A DNA stretch of 64,000 nt from Polaribacter sp. Hel1_33_78 (GTDB lineage Bacteria > Bacteroidota > Bacteroidia > Flavobacteriales > Flavobacteriaceae). The stretch is taken from contig NZ_LT629794.1 in the NCBI RefSeq assembly GCF_900106075.1, forward strand, positions 620,001 through 684,000, in the 5' to 3' direction. Shown here one piece after another: positions 19,012-28,342 of the stretch. The number at the start of each line of letters is the position of its first letter. The first letter of the stretch is position 1. A program made the translations under genes and the position numbers. The notes below the pieces were generated by a model. The model was not told the origin of the DNA and searched no databases. It was given only the letters and a program-made list of their open reading frames with translations.

Positions 19012-19434
19012 ATGAAAAGAACTTCAATAAAAATTACAGGAAAAAAATTAGACTTACAGGAATGTTACAGTTTTGTAGAGGATGCTTCTTGTGGCGGAAT
19101 ATCAGCTTTTATTGGTGTAGTTAGAAATGATACACAGGGAAAAGAAGTAATACAGTTAGATTTTTCTACCTATAAACCAATGGCAATTAAGGAAATGCAA
19201 AAAATTGCAGACTTGGCTTTAGTAAAATTTGACATTCATAAAATAGCCATTCATCACGCAGAAGGCATGTTGCAAATTGGCGCTATTCCTGTTATTATCA
19301 CGGCTTCAGCGAAACACAGAAAAGCGGCTTTTAGGGCTTGTGAATTCGCTATTGACACTCTAAAAGAAAGTGTGCCTATTTGGAAAAAGGAACATTTCTC
19401 TGATGGCGATGTGTGGGTAAATGCGCATCCTTAG
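19012..19434 (+). CDS. moaE: Molybdopterin synthase catalytic subunit MoaE
   Basis: MoaE with MoaD inserts the dithiolene sulfurs into cyclic pyranopterin monophosphate. The 140 residues carry the family motifs GGISAFIGVVRND, FSTYKPMAIKEMQ, AEGMLQIGAI and KHRKAAFRACEFAIDTLKE, with the catalytic-site lysines in LKESVPIWKKE. I use ATG at 19012. A longer frame back to 18961 lies upstream of the promoter motif and is not homologous-looking. No moaA, moaC, moeA or mobA is in the window. Confidence 0.94.
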   Translation: MKRTSIKITGKKLDLQECYSFVEDASCGGISAFIGVVRNDTQGKEVIQLDFSTYKPMAIKEMQKIADLALVKFDIHKIAIHHAEGMLQIGAIPVIITASAKHRKAAFRACEFAIDTLKESVPIWKKEHFSDGDVWVNAHP

Positions 19435-19521
19435 TTTTTATCTTCTTATCGTTCATGCCTTAATAAGTTCTTGGCATTTTTTAAACTGAGCCTATTAATA
19501 TTTGGCTTTATTGACCGAAGC

Positions 19522-20550
19522 TTATTGTTGAATATTCTTCACTGAGCGGCTCTGCAACCACAAGTAAAATTGTAAACCAAATAAAATTGCACCAGATAAT
19601 AAATGTATAGCTTGTGTTCCTAGAGGAAATTCTGCATAATACATTAAAATTCCTGTAATGGTTTCAAGAAAGATTAAAAAGACAATCCAATTTACGAGCT
19701 TATAGCCTAAGTTTTTAATTTGATTCAGATAGAACATTCCAAAGTTAACCAAGACAATCGCTATCGTAAAGGATCTATGAAAGTAGAATTTAAAACTCGG
19801 ATTCATTAAGCTATATTCTTTGTTTTCAAAACCAAAGAGTTTTACTTGTTCATCTATAAATTGTCTTACTTGGGTACCCATCGCAATTTGAATCAAAGAG
19901 AAAATAACAGAAAAAAGCAGTAATTTATTAAAGATAGAATTATATTTGAACACCTTTTTTTTGTCCGAAATAATAAATTTTAATTGTAGTAAAAGAGCAA
20001 TTATAACTAATCCAACAACCATATGAATAGTAATAATTGTAGGTTTTAGATTGGTGTCTACAACAGTTTTTCCTAACCAAGCTTCAAACAACATTAAAAA
20101 GAAAGCCGCAAATGATAATAACGGAATTATCTTTTTTGTTTTCCAGAACTTAGCTGCTCCATAGATTAGAAATAAGAAAACAAAACCTGATAAAACAGAG
20201 GCCAATCTGTTTATATATTCTGTCCAAGTGTGATATTTATTAAACTTAGCATAATCATGCTTTGTATAGTTTTTCCAATTATTTTTATTGAATTCTGATG
20301 AAGTTTTGACATCATTTTCAGCAACAAATAGAACTTCGTCTTTAATGATGATAAAACCTTTTTTGAATTCTGTATTTGGTTTCCAACTAATTTGTTCCTC
20401 AGAAGTTGGTGGAATGTAATATCCAAAACATTTTGGCCAATCAGGGCAACCCATTCCAGAGCCAGTCATTCTAACAATAGAACCTGCTAAAAAAATTAAA
20501 TACACAGAAATAATTGCAATTTGTACAATTTTCGGAAATCTACTTTTCAT
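19522..20550 (-). CDS. ctaA: Heme A synthase (COX15/CtaA family)
   Basis: Converts heme O to heme A for aa3-type oxidases. The 342-residue protein has eight predicted membrane helices. The start contains the hallmark GSIVRMTGSGMGCPDWPKC, and four histidines of the heme sites are visible in HTWTEYINR, TIHMVVGL, YFHRSFTIA and AIHLLSGAI. A long extracytoplasmic loop follows helix 1. The remainder of the respiratory oxidase genes is not in the window. The -7 motif TATTTTTG lies upstream (20569-20576), directly next to a hairpin. Confidence 0.95.
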   Translation of the reverse strand: MKSRFPKIVQIAIISVYLIFLAGSIVRMTGSGMGCPDWPKCFGYYIPPTSEEQISWKPNTEFKKGFIIIKDEVLFVAENDVKTSSEFNKNNWKNYTKHDYAKFNKYHTWTEYINRLASVLSGFVFLFLIYGAAKFWKTKKIIPLLSFAAFFLMLFEAWLGKTVVDTNLKPTIITIHMVVGLVIIALLLQLKFIISDKKKVFKYNSIFNKLLLFSVIFSLIQIAMGTQVRQFIDEQVKLFGFENKEYSLMNPSFKFYFHRSFTIAIVLVNFGMFYLNQIKNLGYKLVNWIVFLIFLETITGILMYYAEFPLGTQAIHLLSGAILFGLQFYLWLQSRSVKNIQQ

Positions 20551-20583
20551 TAGTAATAAATATTTTCACAAAAATACTGCAAA

Positions 20584-20617
20584 AACAAGTCGTTTGAAAT
20601 ATTTTAAACGACTTGTT
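20584..20617 (-). terminator. Hairpin upstream of ctaA, terminator-like on the minus strand
   Basis: A 12-base perfect stem (20584-20595 with 20606-20617) that extends further through a self-complementary loop. On the minus strand it is followed by TTTTTG. No annotated gene ends here: csp has its own terminator 230 bases upstream. Confidence 0.55.
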
Positions 20618-20845
20618 CTTATATAAATAAAATCTAAATAATATTAAATAGGTTTTTTAATATCTACCAGGTTTTTTTTTCAATAAGTCAGATGTATAAA
20701 ATAACTTTCTGTAATTTTATATTAATTTTTATAGGTTTAAAAATTTATCTTCGATTCTAAATCGTTTGGCATCGTTAAAGAGTTTACTTTTTTAGTTAGT
20801 GGTATAATTTTCAAAAACTTATATTTTCGAATAAAAAAATAAAGC

Positions 20846-20884
20846 AAAAAAAAATCGTCTAAAATATTTTAGACGATTTTTTTT
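20846..20884 (-). terminator. Terminator of the cold-shock gene
   Basis: A perfect 22-base palindrome at 20855-20876 flanked by A9 and T8, located 22 bases after the csp stop. It can work in both directions. Confidence 0.85.
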
Positions 20885-20905
20885 GTAAAAATTTAAAGAC
20901 AGTGA

Positions 20906-21097
20906 TTAAAGTACTCTAACATCTACTGCATTTAAACCTTTTCTACCTTCTTTTAGGTCAAACTCTACTGTGTCGCCTTCTCTAATTTCATCAATTAATC
21001 CAGATACGTGTACAAAGTACTCTGTATTTGAATCGTCTTCTGTTACAAATCCAAATCCTTTTGATTCGTTGAAGAATTTTACTGTTCCTTTTTTCAA
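20906..21097 (-). CDS. Cold-shock domain protein
   Basis: A 63-residue single CSD protein, an RNA chaperone that binds single-stranded nucleic acid. RNP1 (KGFGFVT, 14-20) and RNP2 (YFVHVSGL, 27-34) are both intact, and the N-terminus MKKGTVKFFNESKG is typical. Start ATG at 21097. A TATCTTTG promoter motif lies 31 bases upstream (21128-21135), so the leader is short and lacks room for the long structured leader of enterobacterial cspA mRNA. A strong terminator follows. Confidence 0.95.
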   Translation of the reverse strand: MKKGTVKFFNESKGFGFVTEDDSNTEYFVHVSGLIDEIREGDTVEFDLKEGRKGLNAVDVRVL

Positions 21098-21504
21098 AAT
21101 AATATATTATAAGTGTTAATAATAGAGCAAAGATACAATATAATGCTGAGCAATAACATTTTTATCTATTTTGAATTAAAAATAATTTTTGATGGATAGC
21201 CTTTAAATAAATTATTAAGATTTTTTTTAAAAAAAAATAACCCAAAAAAGAAATAAAAATGAATTTTGAAAGGAAGTCAATAGAATTAGGGCTTCAGGTT
21301 TTTTTTTAATTTTAAAAATCTAAAAATCAGATAATTGAGGATATCGTAAAAAGTTCAAAAAAATCAAAAAAGAACTATATTGTTAAAAACTTTAAGGGTT
21401 TTGTGAATAAGTATAACTTTCATTTTGGAACAAAAAATTCAATCTTTGTAAGGGTCGTTTTTACGATTTAATAATATTACATAACTCTCAAATTTTTAAC
21501 ATAA
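21098..21504. other. 407-base gene-free region between csp and nrdB
   Basis: Two outward-facing promoters are expected here. The csp -7 motif TATCTTTG is read on the minus strand at 21128-21135. For nrdB a near match, AATCTTTG (21441-21448), would give a leader of about 50 bases. The middle is very A/T-rich with homopolymer runs and no open frame of note. I see no palindromic pair resembling an NrdR box. Confidence 0.5.
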
Positions 21505-22476
21505 ATGTCTTCTAAAGAACCAATTTTACAACCTAATGATAATCGATTTGTAATTTTTCCAATTCAACATAATGATTTGTGGGAATGGTACAAGAAACAA
21601 CAAGCCTGTTTTTGGACAGCAGAAGAAATTGATTTACAATCTGATGTGATTGATTGGACGACTAAATTAACAGATGACGAACGTTATTTTATAAAACATA
21701 TTTTAGCGTTTTTTGCTGCTTCTGATGGAATTGTTAATGAAAATTTAGCAGAGAATTTTGTAAATGAAGTTCAATATTCGGAAGCTAAGTTTTTCTATGG
21801 TTTTCAAATTATGATGGAAAATGTTCATTCAGAGACCTATTCTTTATTGATTGACACCTATGTAAAGGACGAGGTAGAAAAAGATAGATTATTTAGAGCT
21901 ATTGAAGTTTTTCCTGCAATTAGGAAAAAAGCAGATTGGGCTTTAAAATGGATTGAGTCTGATTCTTTTGCAGAAAGATTAATTGCATTTGCTGCAGTAG
22001 AAGGAATCTTCTTTTCAGGAGCATTTTGTTCTATATTCTGGTTAAAGAAAAGAGGATTATTACCCGGGTTAACTTTTTCTAACGAGTTAATTTCGAGAGA
22101 TGAAGGTATGCATGCTGATTTCGCAGTGCATTTGCATAATAATCATATTGTAAATAGAGTCTCTCCAGAACGTATTAGAGAAATTATAATTGATGCATTA
22201 AATATAGAACGTGAGTTTATTACAGAATCTTTACCAGTAAGTTTAATTGGTATGAATTCAAAATTAATGACACAATATTTAGAGTTTGTAGCAGACAGAT
22301 TATTACTAGAGTTTGGCTGTGAAAAAGAATACGAAGCAACAAATCCTTTTGACTTTATGGAGATGATTTCTTTAGAAGGGAAGACTAATTTCTTCGAAAA
22401 AAGAGTATCTGAATACCAAAAAGCTGGAGTAAAATCTGGAGGAACAGGAAGCATTAGTTTTGATTCAGATTTTTAG
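21505..22476 (+). CDS. nrdB: Ribonucleoside-diphosphate reductase, small (radical) subunit
   Basis: Class I R2 subunit, which houses the di-metal cofactor and tyrosyl radical used by NrdA. The 323 residues show the ligand set: Asp74 (AASDGIV), Glu105 and His108 in ENVHSETY with Tyr112 at the radical position, a Glu in [12 protein letters not shown], and the Glu/His pair in [10 protein letters not shown]. The radical tyrosine is therefore present, unlike in class Ic enzymes. The C-terminus ends SFDSDF, likely the tail that docks on NrdA. ATG start. nrdA follows after 146 bases. Confidence 0.97.
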   Translation: MSSKEPILQPNDNRFVIFPIQHNDLWEWYKKQQACFWTAEEIDLQSDVIDWTTKLTDDERYFIKHILAFFAASDGIVNENLAENFVNEVQYSEAKFFYGFQIMMENVHSETYSLLIDTYVKDEVEKDRLFRAIEVFPAIRKKADWALKWIESDSFAERLIAFAAVEGIFFSGAFCSIFWLKKRGLLPGLTFSNELISRDEGMHADFAVHLHNNHIVNRVSPERIREIIIDALNIEREFITESLPVSLIGMNSKLMTQYLEFVADRLLLEFGCEKEYEATNPFDFMEMISLEGKTNFFEKRVSEYQKAGVKSGGTGSISFDSDF

Positions 22477-22528
22477 ATTTAATCAAATCCCCTGAATTAC
22501 GAGTAAATACCGTATAAATTAAATTACC

Positions 22529-22586
22529 ATTCTGAGTACCTCAGAATTACTAAAAATAAACTGCCAAAAAGTGGATGTTTTGGCGG
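22529..22586 (+). other. Two consecutive hairpins in the nrdB-nrdA gap
   Basis: The first has an 8-base perfect stem (22529-22536 with 22540-22547) and a 3-base loop. The second pairs 22561-22569 with 22578-22586 (one wobble) around an 8-base loop. No good U-run follows, so they are unlikely to be full terminators; mRNA processing or stabilisation is possible. Confidence 0.5.
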
Positions 22587-22622
22587 CTTTAACAATAACT
22601 TTTAAATAAAACCAGTAAACCA

Positions 22623-25022
22623 ATGTATGTAGCTAAAAGAGACGGCAAGAAAGAACCAGTGATGTTCGATAAAATCACATCAAGAGTTAAAAAAATGTGT
22701 TACGGATTGAACAAAATAGTAGATCCAGTAAAAGTTGCAATGCGTGTAATTGAAGGTTTGTATGATGGAGTAACTACTTCAGAATTAGATAACTTAGCCG
22801 CTGAAACTGCAGCTACAATGACTACAGCACATCCAGATTATGCTAAATTAGCTGCAAGAATAGCCGTTTCTAATTTACATAAAAACACTAAAAAATCATT
22901 TTCAGATACTATGGATGATTTATATTATTATGTAAATCCACGTACAGAGAAAAAAGCACCATTATTGGCTGATGATGTATATAAAATCATCAAAGACAAT
23001 GCGGAAAAATTAGATTCTACTATTATTTACAATAGAGACTTTAATTATGACTATTTTGGTTTTAAAACTTTGGAACGTTCTTATCTGTTAAAATTGAACG
23101 GTCAAATTGCAGAACGTCCACAACATATGTTAATGCGTGTTTCTATAGGTATTCATAAGAATGATATTGATGAAGCAATAGCTACTTATGAATTAATGAG
23201 TAAAAAGTACTTTACACATGCAACACCAACATTATTCAATGCAGGTACTCCAAAACCACAAATGTCTTCTTGTTTTTTGCTACAGATGCAAGATGATAGT
23301 ATTGAAGGAATTTATGATACTTTAAAACAAACAGCAAAAATTTCACAATCTGCAGGAGGTATCGGTTTGTCTTTACACAACATTAGAGCAACAGGTTCTT
23401 ACATTGCAGGTACTAACGGAACCTCTAATGGAATTGTACCAATGTTAAAGGTTTTTAATGACACAGCACGTTATGTAGATCAAGGAGGAGGAAAACGTAA
23501 GGGATCTTTTGCGATGTACTTAGAGCCTTGGCATGCTGATATTTTTGATTTTTTAGATTTAAAGAAAAATCACGGAAAAGAAGAAATGCGTGCAAGAGAT
23601 TTATTCTATGCAATGTGGATTTCGGATCTTTTTATGGAACGTGTTCAAGAAGATGCTGATTGGACTTTAATGTGTCCTCATGAATGTCCACATTTATATG
23701 ACTCTTATGGAGAAGAATTTGAACGTCTATATACAAGTTACGAAGCCGCAGGTAAAGGTAGAAAAACTATTAAAGCTCGTGAACTTTGGGAGAAAATATT
23801 AGAATCTCAAATTGAGACAGGTACTCCTTATATGTTGTATAAAGATGCTGTAAACCGTAAAACGAATCAGAAGAATTTAGGTACAATTCGTTCTTCAAAC
23901 TTATGTACAGAAATTATGGAATACACTGCAAAAGATGAAGTTGCAGTTTGTAACTTAGCTTCTATTGCTTTACCAATGTTTATTTCTGAAAAAGAAAATG
24001 GAGAAAAATTCTTCAATCATAAAAAATTATTCGATGTTACTAAAAAAGTAACTCGTAATTTAGATACTGTAATCGATGCTAATTTTTATCCTGTAATTGA
24101 AGCAGAAAATTCTAACTTTAGACATAGACCAATTGGTTTAGGTATTCAAGGTTTAGCAGATGCTTTTATTATGTTGCGTTTACCTTTTACTTCGGAAGAG
24201 GCTCAAAAATTAAATCAAGAAATTTTTGAAACAATGTACTTTGCAGCTGTAACTTCTTCAATGGAAATTGCGAAAGCAAAAGGAGCGTATTCTACATTTA
24301 AAGGTTCTCCGATGTCTGAAGGAGAATTTCAATTTAATATGTGGGGAATCAAAGATGATGAATTAAGTGGAAATTGGAATTGGGGTAAATTACGTAAAGA
24401 TGTAATCCAACATGGAGTTAGAAACTCTTTATTGGTAGCACCAATGCCTACTGCATCAACTTCCCAAATTTTAGGAAACAATGAAGCTTTTGAACCATAC
24501 ACATCTAATATTTATACAAGAAGAGTATTATCAGGAGAATTTATTGTTGTAAATAAACATTTACTTGAAGATTTAGTGGAGCTAAATTTGTGGGATAATG
24601 ATATGAAAGAAAGCATTATGCGTGCAAATGGGTCTATTCAACACATTGAAGAGATTCCTGCTGAATTAAGAGAATTGTATAAAACAGTTTGGGAAATGAG
24701 TATGAAAGATATTATTGATATGGCGCGCCATAGAGGGTATTTTATCGATCAATCTCAGTCTTTAAACTTATTCATGAAAGACCCTGATTTTGGAAAATTA
24801 ACTTCAATGCATTTTTATGGATGGAAATCTGGTTTAAAAACAGGAATGTATTATTTAAGAACAAAATCAGCAGTAAATGCAACTCAGTTTACAGTTTCTA
24901 AAGAAAAGAAAGCAGCTGTTATAGAGGAAGAGAAACCAATGAGTCCTGCGGAATTTAAAGCCATGGTAGACGCTTCTAAAAATGGAACACCAGATGATGA
25001 TTGTTTGATGTGTGGTTCTTAA
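22623..25022 (+). CDS. nrdA: Ribonucleoside-diphosphate reductase, large (catalytic) subunit
   Basis: Reduces ribonucleoside diphosphates to deoxy forms. The 799 residues begin with an ATP-cone ([21 protein letters not shown]), the allosteric overall-activity site. The catalytic barrel has the first redox Cys in [11 protein letters not shown], the NLCTEI segment with the thiyl-radical Cys, and [16 protein letters not shown]. The C-terminal tail ends with CLMC-GS, the mobile CxxC pair that is re-reduced by thioredoxin or glutaredoxin. Length and order fit class Ia. It is followed by a terminator at 25078-25109. Confidence 0.97.
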   Translation: MYVAKRDGKKEPVMFDKITSRVKKMCYGLNKIVDPVKVAMRVIEGLYDGVTTSELDNLAAETAATMTTAHPDYAKLAARIAVSNLHKNTKKSFSDTMDDLYYYVNPRTEKKAPLLADDVYKIIKDNAEKLDSTIIYNRDFNYDYFGFKTLERSYLLKLNGQIAERPQHMLMRVSIGIHKNDIDEAIATYELMSKKYFTHATPTLFNAGTPKPQMSSCFLLQMQDDSIEGIYDTLKQTAKISQSAGGIGLSLHNIRATGSYIAGTNGTSNGIVPMLKVFNDTARYVDQGGGKRKGSFAMYLEPWHADIFDFLDLKKNHGKEEMRARDLFYAMWISDLFMERVQEDADWTLMCPHECPHLYDSYGEEFERLYTSYEAAGKGRKTIKARELWEKILESQIETGTPYMLYKDAVNRKTNQKNLGTIRSSNLCTEIMEYTAKDEVAVCNLASIALPMFISEKENGEKFFNHKKLFDVTKKVTRNLDTVIDANFYPVIEAENSNFRHRPIGLGIQGLADAFIMLRLPFTSEEAQKLNQEIFETMYFAAVTSSMEIAKAKGAYSTFKGSPMSEGEFQFNMWGIKDDELSGNWNWGKLRKDVIQHGVRNSLLVAPMPTASTSQILGNNEAFEPYTSNIYTRRVLSGEFIVVNKHLLEDLVELNLWDNDMKESIMRANGSIQHIEEIPAELRELYKTVWEMSMKDIIDMARHRGYFIDQSQSLNLFMKDPDFGKLTSMHFYGWKSGLKTGMYYLRTKSAVNATQFTVSKEKKAAVIEEEKPMSPAEFKAMVDASKNGTPDDDCLMCGS

Positions 25023-25077
25023 AAGCATATATATTACTCCCTTGAAAAAGGGGAATCCATTAAAATAAAAAATAGAT

Positions 25078-25109
25078 AAAAAGAGAAGCAGAAATGCTTC
25101 TCTTTTTTA
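25078..25109 (+). terminator. Terminator after nrdA
   Basis: The stem AAAAGAGAAGCA / TGCTTCTCTTTT with a short loop is followed by T residues. A smaller CCCTT-AAGGG hairpin precedes it at 25039-25052. Confidence 0.8.
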
Positions 25110-25165
25110 TTTATAAATAATATCTTTATGTTTAAAAAATCTTATAACATGAATGCTTTTTTTGG

Positions 25166-26944
25166 ATGATTAAAAAAATATTATTTCCTACTTTCTTAAT
25201 TATACTCGCTATAATTCTATATTTCAATCCAAATTTCAAGACAATTGCAGCGGGTGTTGCAGTTTTACTTTTTGGTGTTATTTTACTTGAGGAAGGATTT
25301 AAAGTTTTTACAAAAGGGCCATTACAGTTTTTTTTAAAACAGACAACTGATAAGTTGTATAAGAGCATTACCGCTGGAGCTTTAGTAACTACTTTTATAC
25401 AGTCTAGTTCTTTGGTTTCTGTTATTACAATTTCTTTTATAAGTGCGGGCTTAATAAGTCTTTCAGGAGGTTTAGGTTTAATTTTTGGAGCAAATATTGG
25501 TACTACTGCAACCGCTTGGTTAGTGGCTGGTTTTGGTCTAAAAATTAAAATAGCTTCTTTGGCAATGCCAATGCTAATTTTCGGACTTATTTTTTCCTTT
25601 AAAAAGAATCTTATTTTTAAAGGAATTGGAAATGTTTTAGCAGGATTAGGTTTCTTTTTTTTAGGGATTTATTATATGAAAGAAGGTTTTGATGTTTTTA
25701 AAGAATTCATCGACTTATCTCAGTTTGCAGTTTCAGGGTTTTTAGGTGCTATAATTTATACAGGTTTAGGAATCATTATAACAACAATACTGCAATCTAG
25801 TAGTGCGGCTTTAGCATTAATATTAACGGCTTTAGCCACAGGTCAAATAGAATACGAGAATGCTCTAGCGCTGGCAATTGGTGCAAATATAGGAACTACG
25901 ATAACGGCGATTTTAGGTTCCTTAGGTTCAAACATTGCAGGTAAAAGATTAGCAGTAGCACATCTAATTTTTAATGTTTCTACAGGGTTAATTGCCTTGA
26001 TATTTATCTTCCCATTGGCAGATTTTGTAAATTATTTATCAGAATTTTTAAATTTTAAAGAAACAGATTACACTTTAAAATTAGCATTATTTCACACGAT
26101 TTTTAATGTTTTAGGCGTCGTATTAATGATTCCTTTTATCAGTAAATTAGAACTCTTTTTATTAAAAATATTTAAAGAAATTGAAAATAAAGGAATTGAT
26201 GAACCAAAATACTTAAATGAAGCTATTTTGAAATTTCCAGGAACATTAATTTCGGCAGTCTTAGAAGAATCTAAATATCTTTACAAGAATGCAATTTTTG
26301 AAATTGTTGCTCATGCCTTAAATATTCATAGAGATGACATTAAATCAGATATAAACATTAAAAAGATAATTAAACAATCTGACAAGAAAATTCCTATTGA
26401 TATAGAAGAATTTTATTACAGTAAAGTTAAAAATATTTATGGTCAGATTATCAATTTTGTAACAAGAGGTCAGCAAGAATTGAAACTAACAAAACAGCAA
26501 AACAAGAGATTATCAGAATTAAAATTAGCCAATAGAAGAATGGTTGAAATTATAAAGGATACAAAAGAGTTAGAGAAAAACGTATCAGTATTTTTAGTTT
26601 CGGATAATGAAGAGATCAAAAATGAATACAATAAGTTTAGAAAAAAAGTTGTGAAGGTTTTAAGAGTGATCTATTTGTTTAGAAAAAAAGAAGATAAAGA
26701 TGAATATTTTAATCAATTAATGATTTTAAAGAGAGAAGCCAAAACGGCGCTAAAAGAAGATAATAAATCTTTAGATAGATTAATAAGAAAAAATCTAATT
26801 ACAACAGATATGGCATCATCTTTAGTAAACGATAATGTGACTGTGAATGATTTAATCAAGAAATTAATTCAGGTTGCAGAATTATTATATTCAGAAAAAG
26901 ATGTAATTTTAGAAACGGTTATAAATAATAAAATTCAACAATGA
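25166..26944 (+). CDS. Na/Pi cotransporter family protein
   Basis: A 592-residue membrane protein with two inverted copies of the Na/Pi-cotransporter domain. Each copy has the QSSS signature followed by GANIGTT (TFIQSSSLVSV with IFGANIGTTATAW, and TILQSSSAALA with AIGANIGTTITAI). From about 340 to the end is a cytoplasmic PhoU-like helical domain. This is the YjbB/NptA type of bacterial phosphate transporter; transport direction is not certain, as YjbB is linked to phosphate export. ATG at 25166 with TATCTTTA upstream at 25121-25128. Its last 4 bases overlap the dgt start. Confidence 0.92.
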   Translation: MIKKILFPTFLIILAIILYFNPNFKTIAAGVAVLLFGVILLEEGFKVFTKGPLQFFLKQTTDKLYKSITAGALVTTFIQSSSLVSVITISFISAGLISLSGGLGLIFGANIGTTATAWLVAGFGLKIKIASLAMPMLIFGLIFSFKKNLIFKGIGNVLAGLGFFFLGIYYMKEGFDVFKEFIDLSQFAVSGFLGAIIYTGLGIIITTILQSSSAALALILTALATGQIEYENALALAIGANIGTTITAILGSLGSNIAGKRLAVAHLIFNVSTGLIALIFIFPLADFVNYLSEFLNFKETDYTLKLALFHTIFNVLGVVLMIPFISKLELFLLKIFKEIENKGIDEPKYLNEAILKFPGTLISAVLEESKYLYKNAIFEIVAHALNIHRDDIKSDINIKKIIKQSDKKIPIDIEEFYYSKVKNIYGQIINFVTRGQQELKLTKQQNKRLSELKLANRRMVEIIKDTKELEKNVSVFLVSDNEEIKNEYNKFRKKVVKVLRVIYLFRKKEDKDEYFNQLMILKREAKTALKEDNKSLDRLIRKNLITTDMASSLVNDNVTVNDLIKKLIQVAELLYSEKDVILETVINNKIQQ

Positions 26945-28281
26945 ACTGGGAACAACTCCTTTCTTTAAAACGCTATGGCGATAGACAAACGCGCACTAGA
27001 GCAGCACAAGATGAAACACGACTGGGTTTTGATGTAGATTTTGATAGAATCATATTTTCATCAGCATTTAGAAGCCTGCAAGATAAAACACAAGTAATTC
27101 CGTTATCCGAAACAGATTTTGTACACACACGCTTAACACATAGTTTAGAAGTATCTGTGGTGGGAAGAACTTTAGGGAGAAGAGTTGGTAAAGTGTTGTT
27201 AGAGCGTCATCCAAATTTAGCAGAACTTGGTTATACTTTTAATGATTTTGGCACTATAGTTGCAGCTGCCTCTGTAACACATGATATTGGAAATCCGCCT
27301 TTTGGACATTCTGGAGAAAAAGCAATTGGAGAGTATTTTAAATCTGGGAAAGGAATAAAGTATAAAGAACAGCTATCTGCAAAAGAATATCAAGATTTAA
27401 TAGATTTTGAAGGAAATGCAAACGGATTTAAAATTTTAACGGAATCAAGAGAAGGGGTTTCTGGAGGGTTGAGGTTGTCTTATGCAACATTAGGTGCTTT
27501 TTTAAAATACCCTAAAGAAAGCTTGCCCAAAAAACCAACGAATCATATTATCGATAAAAAGTATGGCTTTTTTCAGTCAGAAAAAGAATCGTTTTTAGAT
27601 ATAGCCACAGATTTAGGTTTAAAACAAAAATCGATTTCAGGTGATATTTCTTTTTATCGTCATCCACTAGCTTATTTAGTAGAAGCAGCAGATGATATTT
27701 GCTACACAATTATCGATTTTGAAGACGGAATTAATTTGGGCTTAATTGAAGAAGAATTCGCTTTAGAATATCTGATTAAGTTAGTGAAAGATACAATTGA
27801 TAGTAAAAAATATCACTCTTTACCTTATAAGAAAGACAGAGTAAGTTATTTAAGAGCTTTAGCAATTGGTGTTTTAATTAATGAAGCAGTAGACATTTTT
27901 CTAGCAAATGAAGAAGCAATTTTAAACGGAACTTTTGATAAATCTTTATTAGATAAATGCAAATACGAAGCACAGATTAACGACATTATTAAAATTAGTG
28001 TTACTAAAATTTACAAAAGCAAAGAAGTTTTAGAAAAAGAAGTTGCTGGTTATAGAATTATTGCAGATTTGTTAAATATTTTTGTAAATTCGTTAAACAA
28101 TAAGTTCCATGGAATGGCCTCTAATTATGACCAGTTAGTGTTCAATTTATTGCCAGAAGAATATCAAATAGAAAGTACTAATCTGTATAATAGAATTATG
28201 TTAATTTGCAGTTATGTTGCTGGAATGTCTGACAGTTATGCAATTAGAATACATAAAAAATTAACAGGAAACACAATTTAA
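26941..28281 (+). CDS. dgt: Deoxyguanosinetriphosphate triphosphohydrolase
   Basis: An HD-domain dNTPase that splits dNTPs, chiefly dGTP, to the nucleoside and tripolyphosphate. The 446 residues begin with MNWEQLLSLKRYGDRQ and contain the metal-binding HD set: HSLEVS, THDIGNPPFGHSGE, and DDICYTIIDFEDG. The start ATG overlaps the transporter stop (ATGA), so the two are translationally coupled. With nrdAB just upstream, synthesis and breakdown of dNTPs are encoded within 7 kb. Linkage to a phosphate transporter is suggestive, since the reaction releases tripolyphosphate. Confidence 0.95.
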   Translation: MNWEQLLSLKRYGDRQTRTRAAQDETRLGFDVDFDRIIFSSAFRSLQDKTQVIPLSETDFVHTRLTHSLEVSVVGRTLGRRVGKVLLERHPNLAELGYTFNDFGTIVAAASVTHDIGNPPFGHSGEKAIGEYFKSGKGIKYKEQLSAKEYQDLIDFEGNANGFKILTESREGVSGGLRLSYATLGAFLKYPKESLPKKPTNHIIDKKYGFFQSEKESFLDIATDLGLKQKSISGDISFYRHPLAYLVEAADDICYTIIDFEDGINLGLIEEEFALEYLIKLVKDTIDSKKYHSLPYKKDRVSYLRALAIGVLINEAVDIFLANEEAILNGTFDKSLLDKCKYEAQINDIIKISVTKIYKSKEVLEKEVAGYRIIADLLNIFVNSLNNKFHGMASNYDQLVFNLLPEEYQIESTNLYNRIMLICSYVAGMSDSYAIRIHKKLTGNTI

Positions 28282-28298
28282 GTATTATTAATAATGCT

Positions 28299-28306
28299 TA
28301 TTTTTG
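28299..28306 (+). promoter_or_regulatory. Promoter -7 motif of the T9SS cargo gene
   Basis: TATTTTTG, an exact TAnnTTTG match, lies 36 bases before the ATG at 28343. A longer start at 28304 would begin inside this motif. Confidence 0.55.
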
Positions 28307-28342
28307 GTAAATAATGAAACAATTAAATTGAAAATTAATATT

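Larger units (their letters stand above)
20551..20905. other. 355-base gene-free region between ctaA and csp
   Basis: The region holds the ctaA -7 motif (TATTTTTG on the minus strand, 20569-20576), a hairpin at 20584-20617, an AT-rich stretch of about 228 bases with no open frame longer than a few codons, and the csp terminator at 20846-20884. No tRNA or known RNA family is recognisable by eye. The two hairpins share a 22-base core (see findings), so a short minus-strand RNA ending at the first hairpin is possible. Confidence 0.5.

Noticed and set aside
21098..21504. NrdR box upstream of nrdB
   Set aside because: No pair of 16-base NrdR-like palindromes is visible; the region only shows A/T runs and promoter-like motifs.
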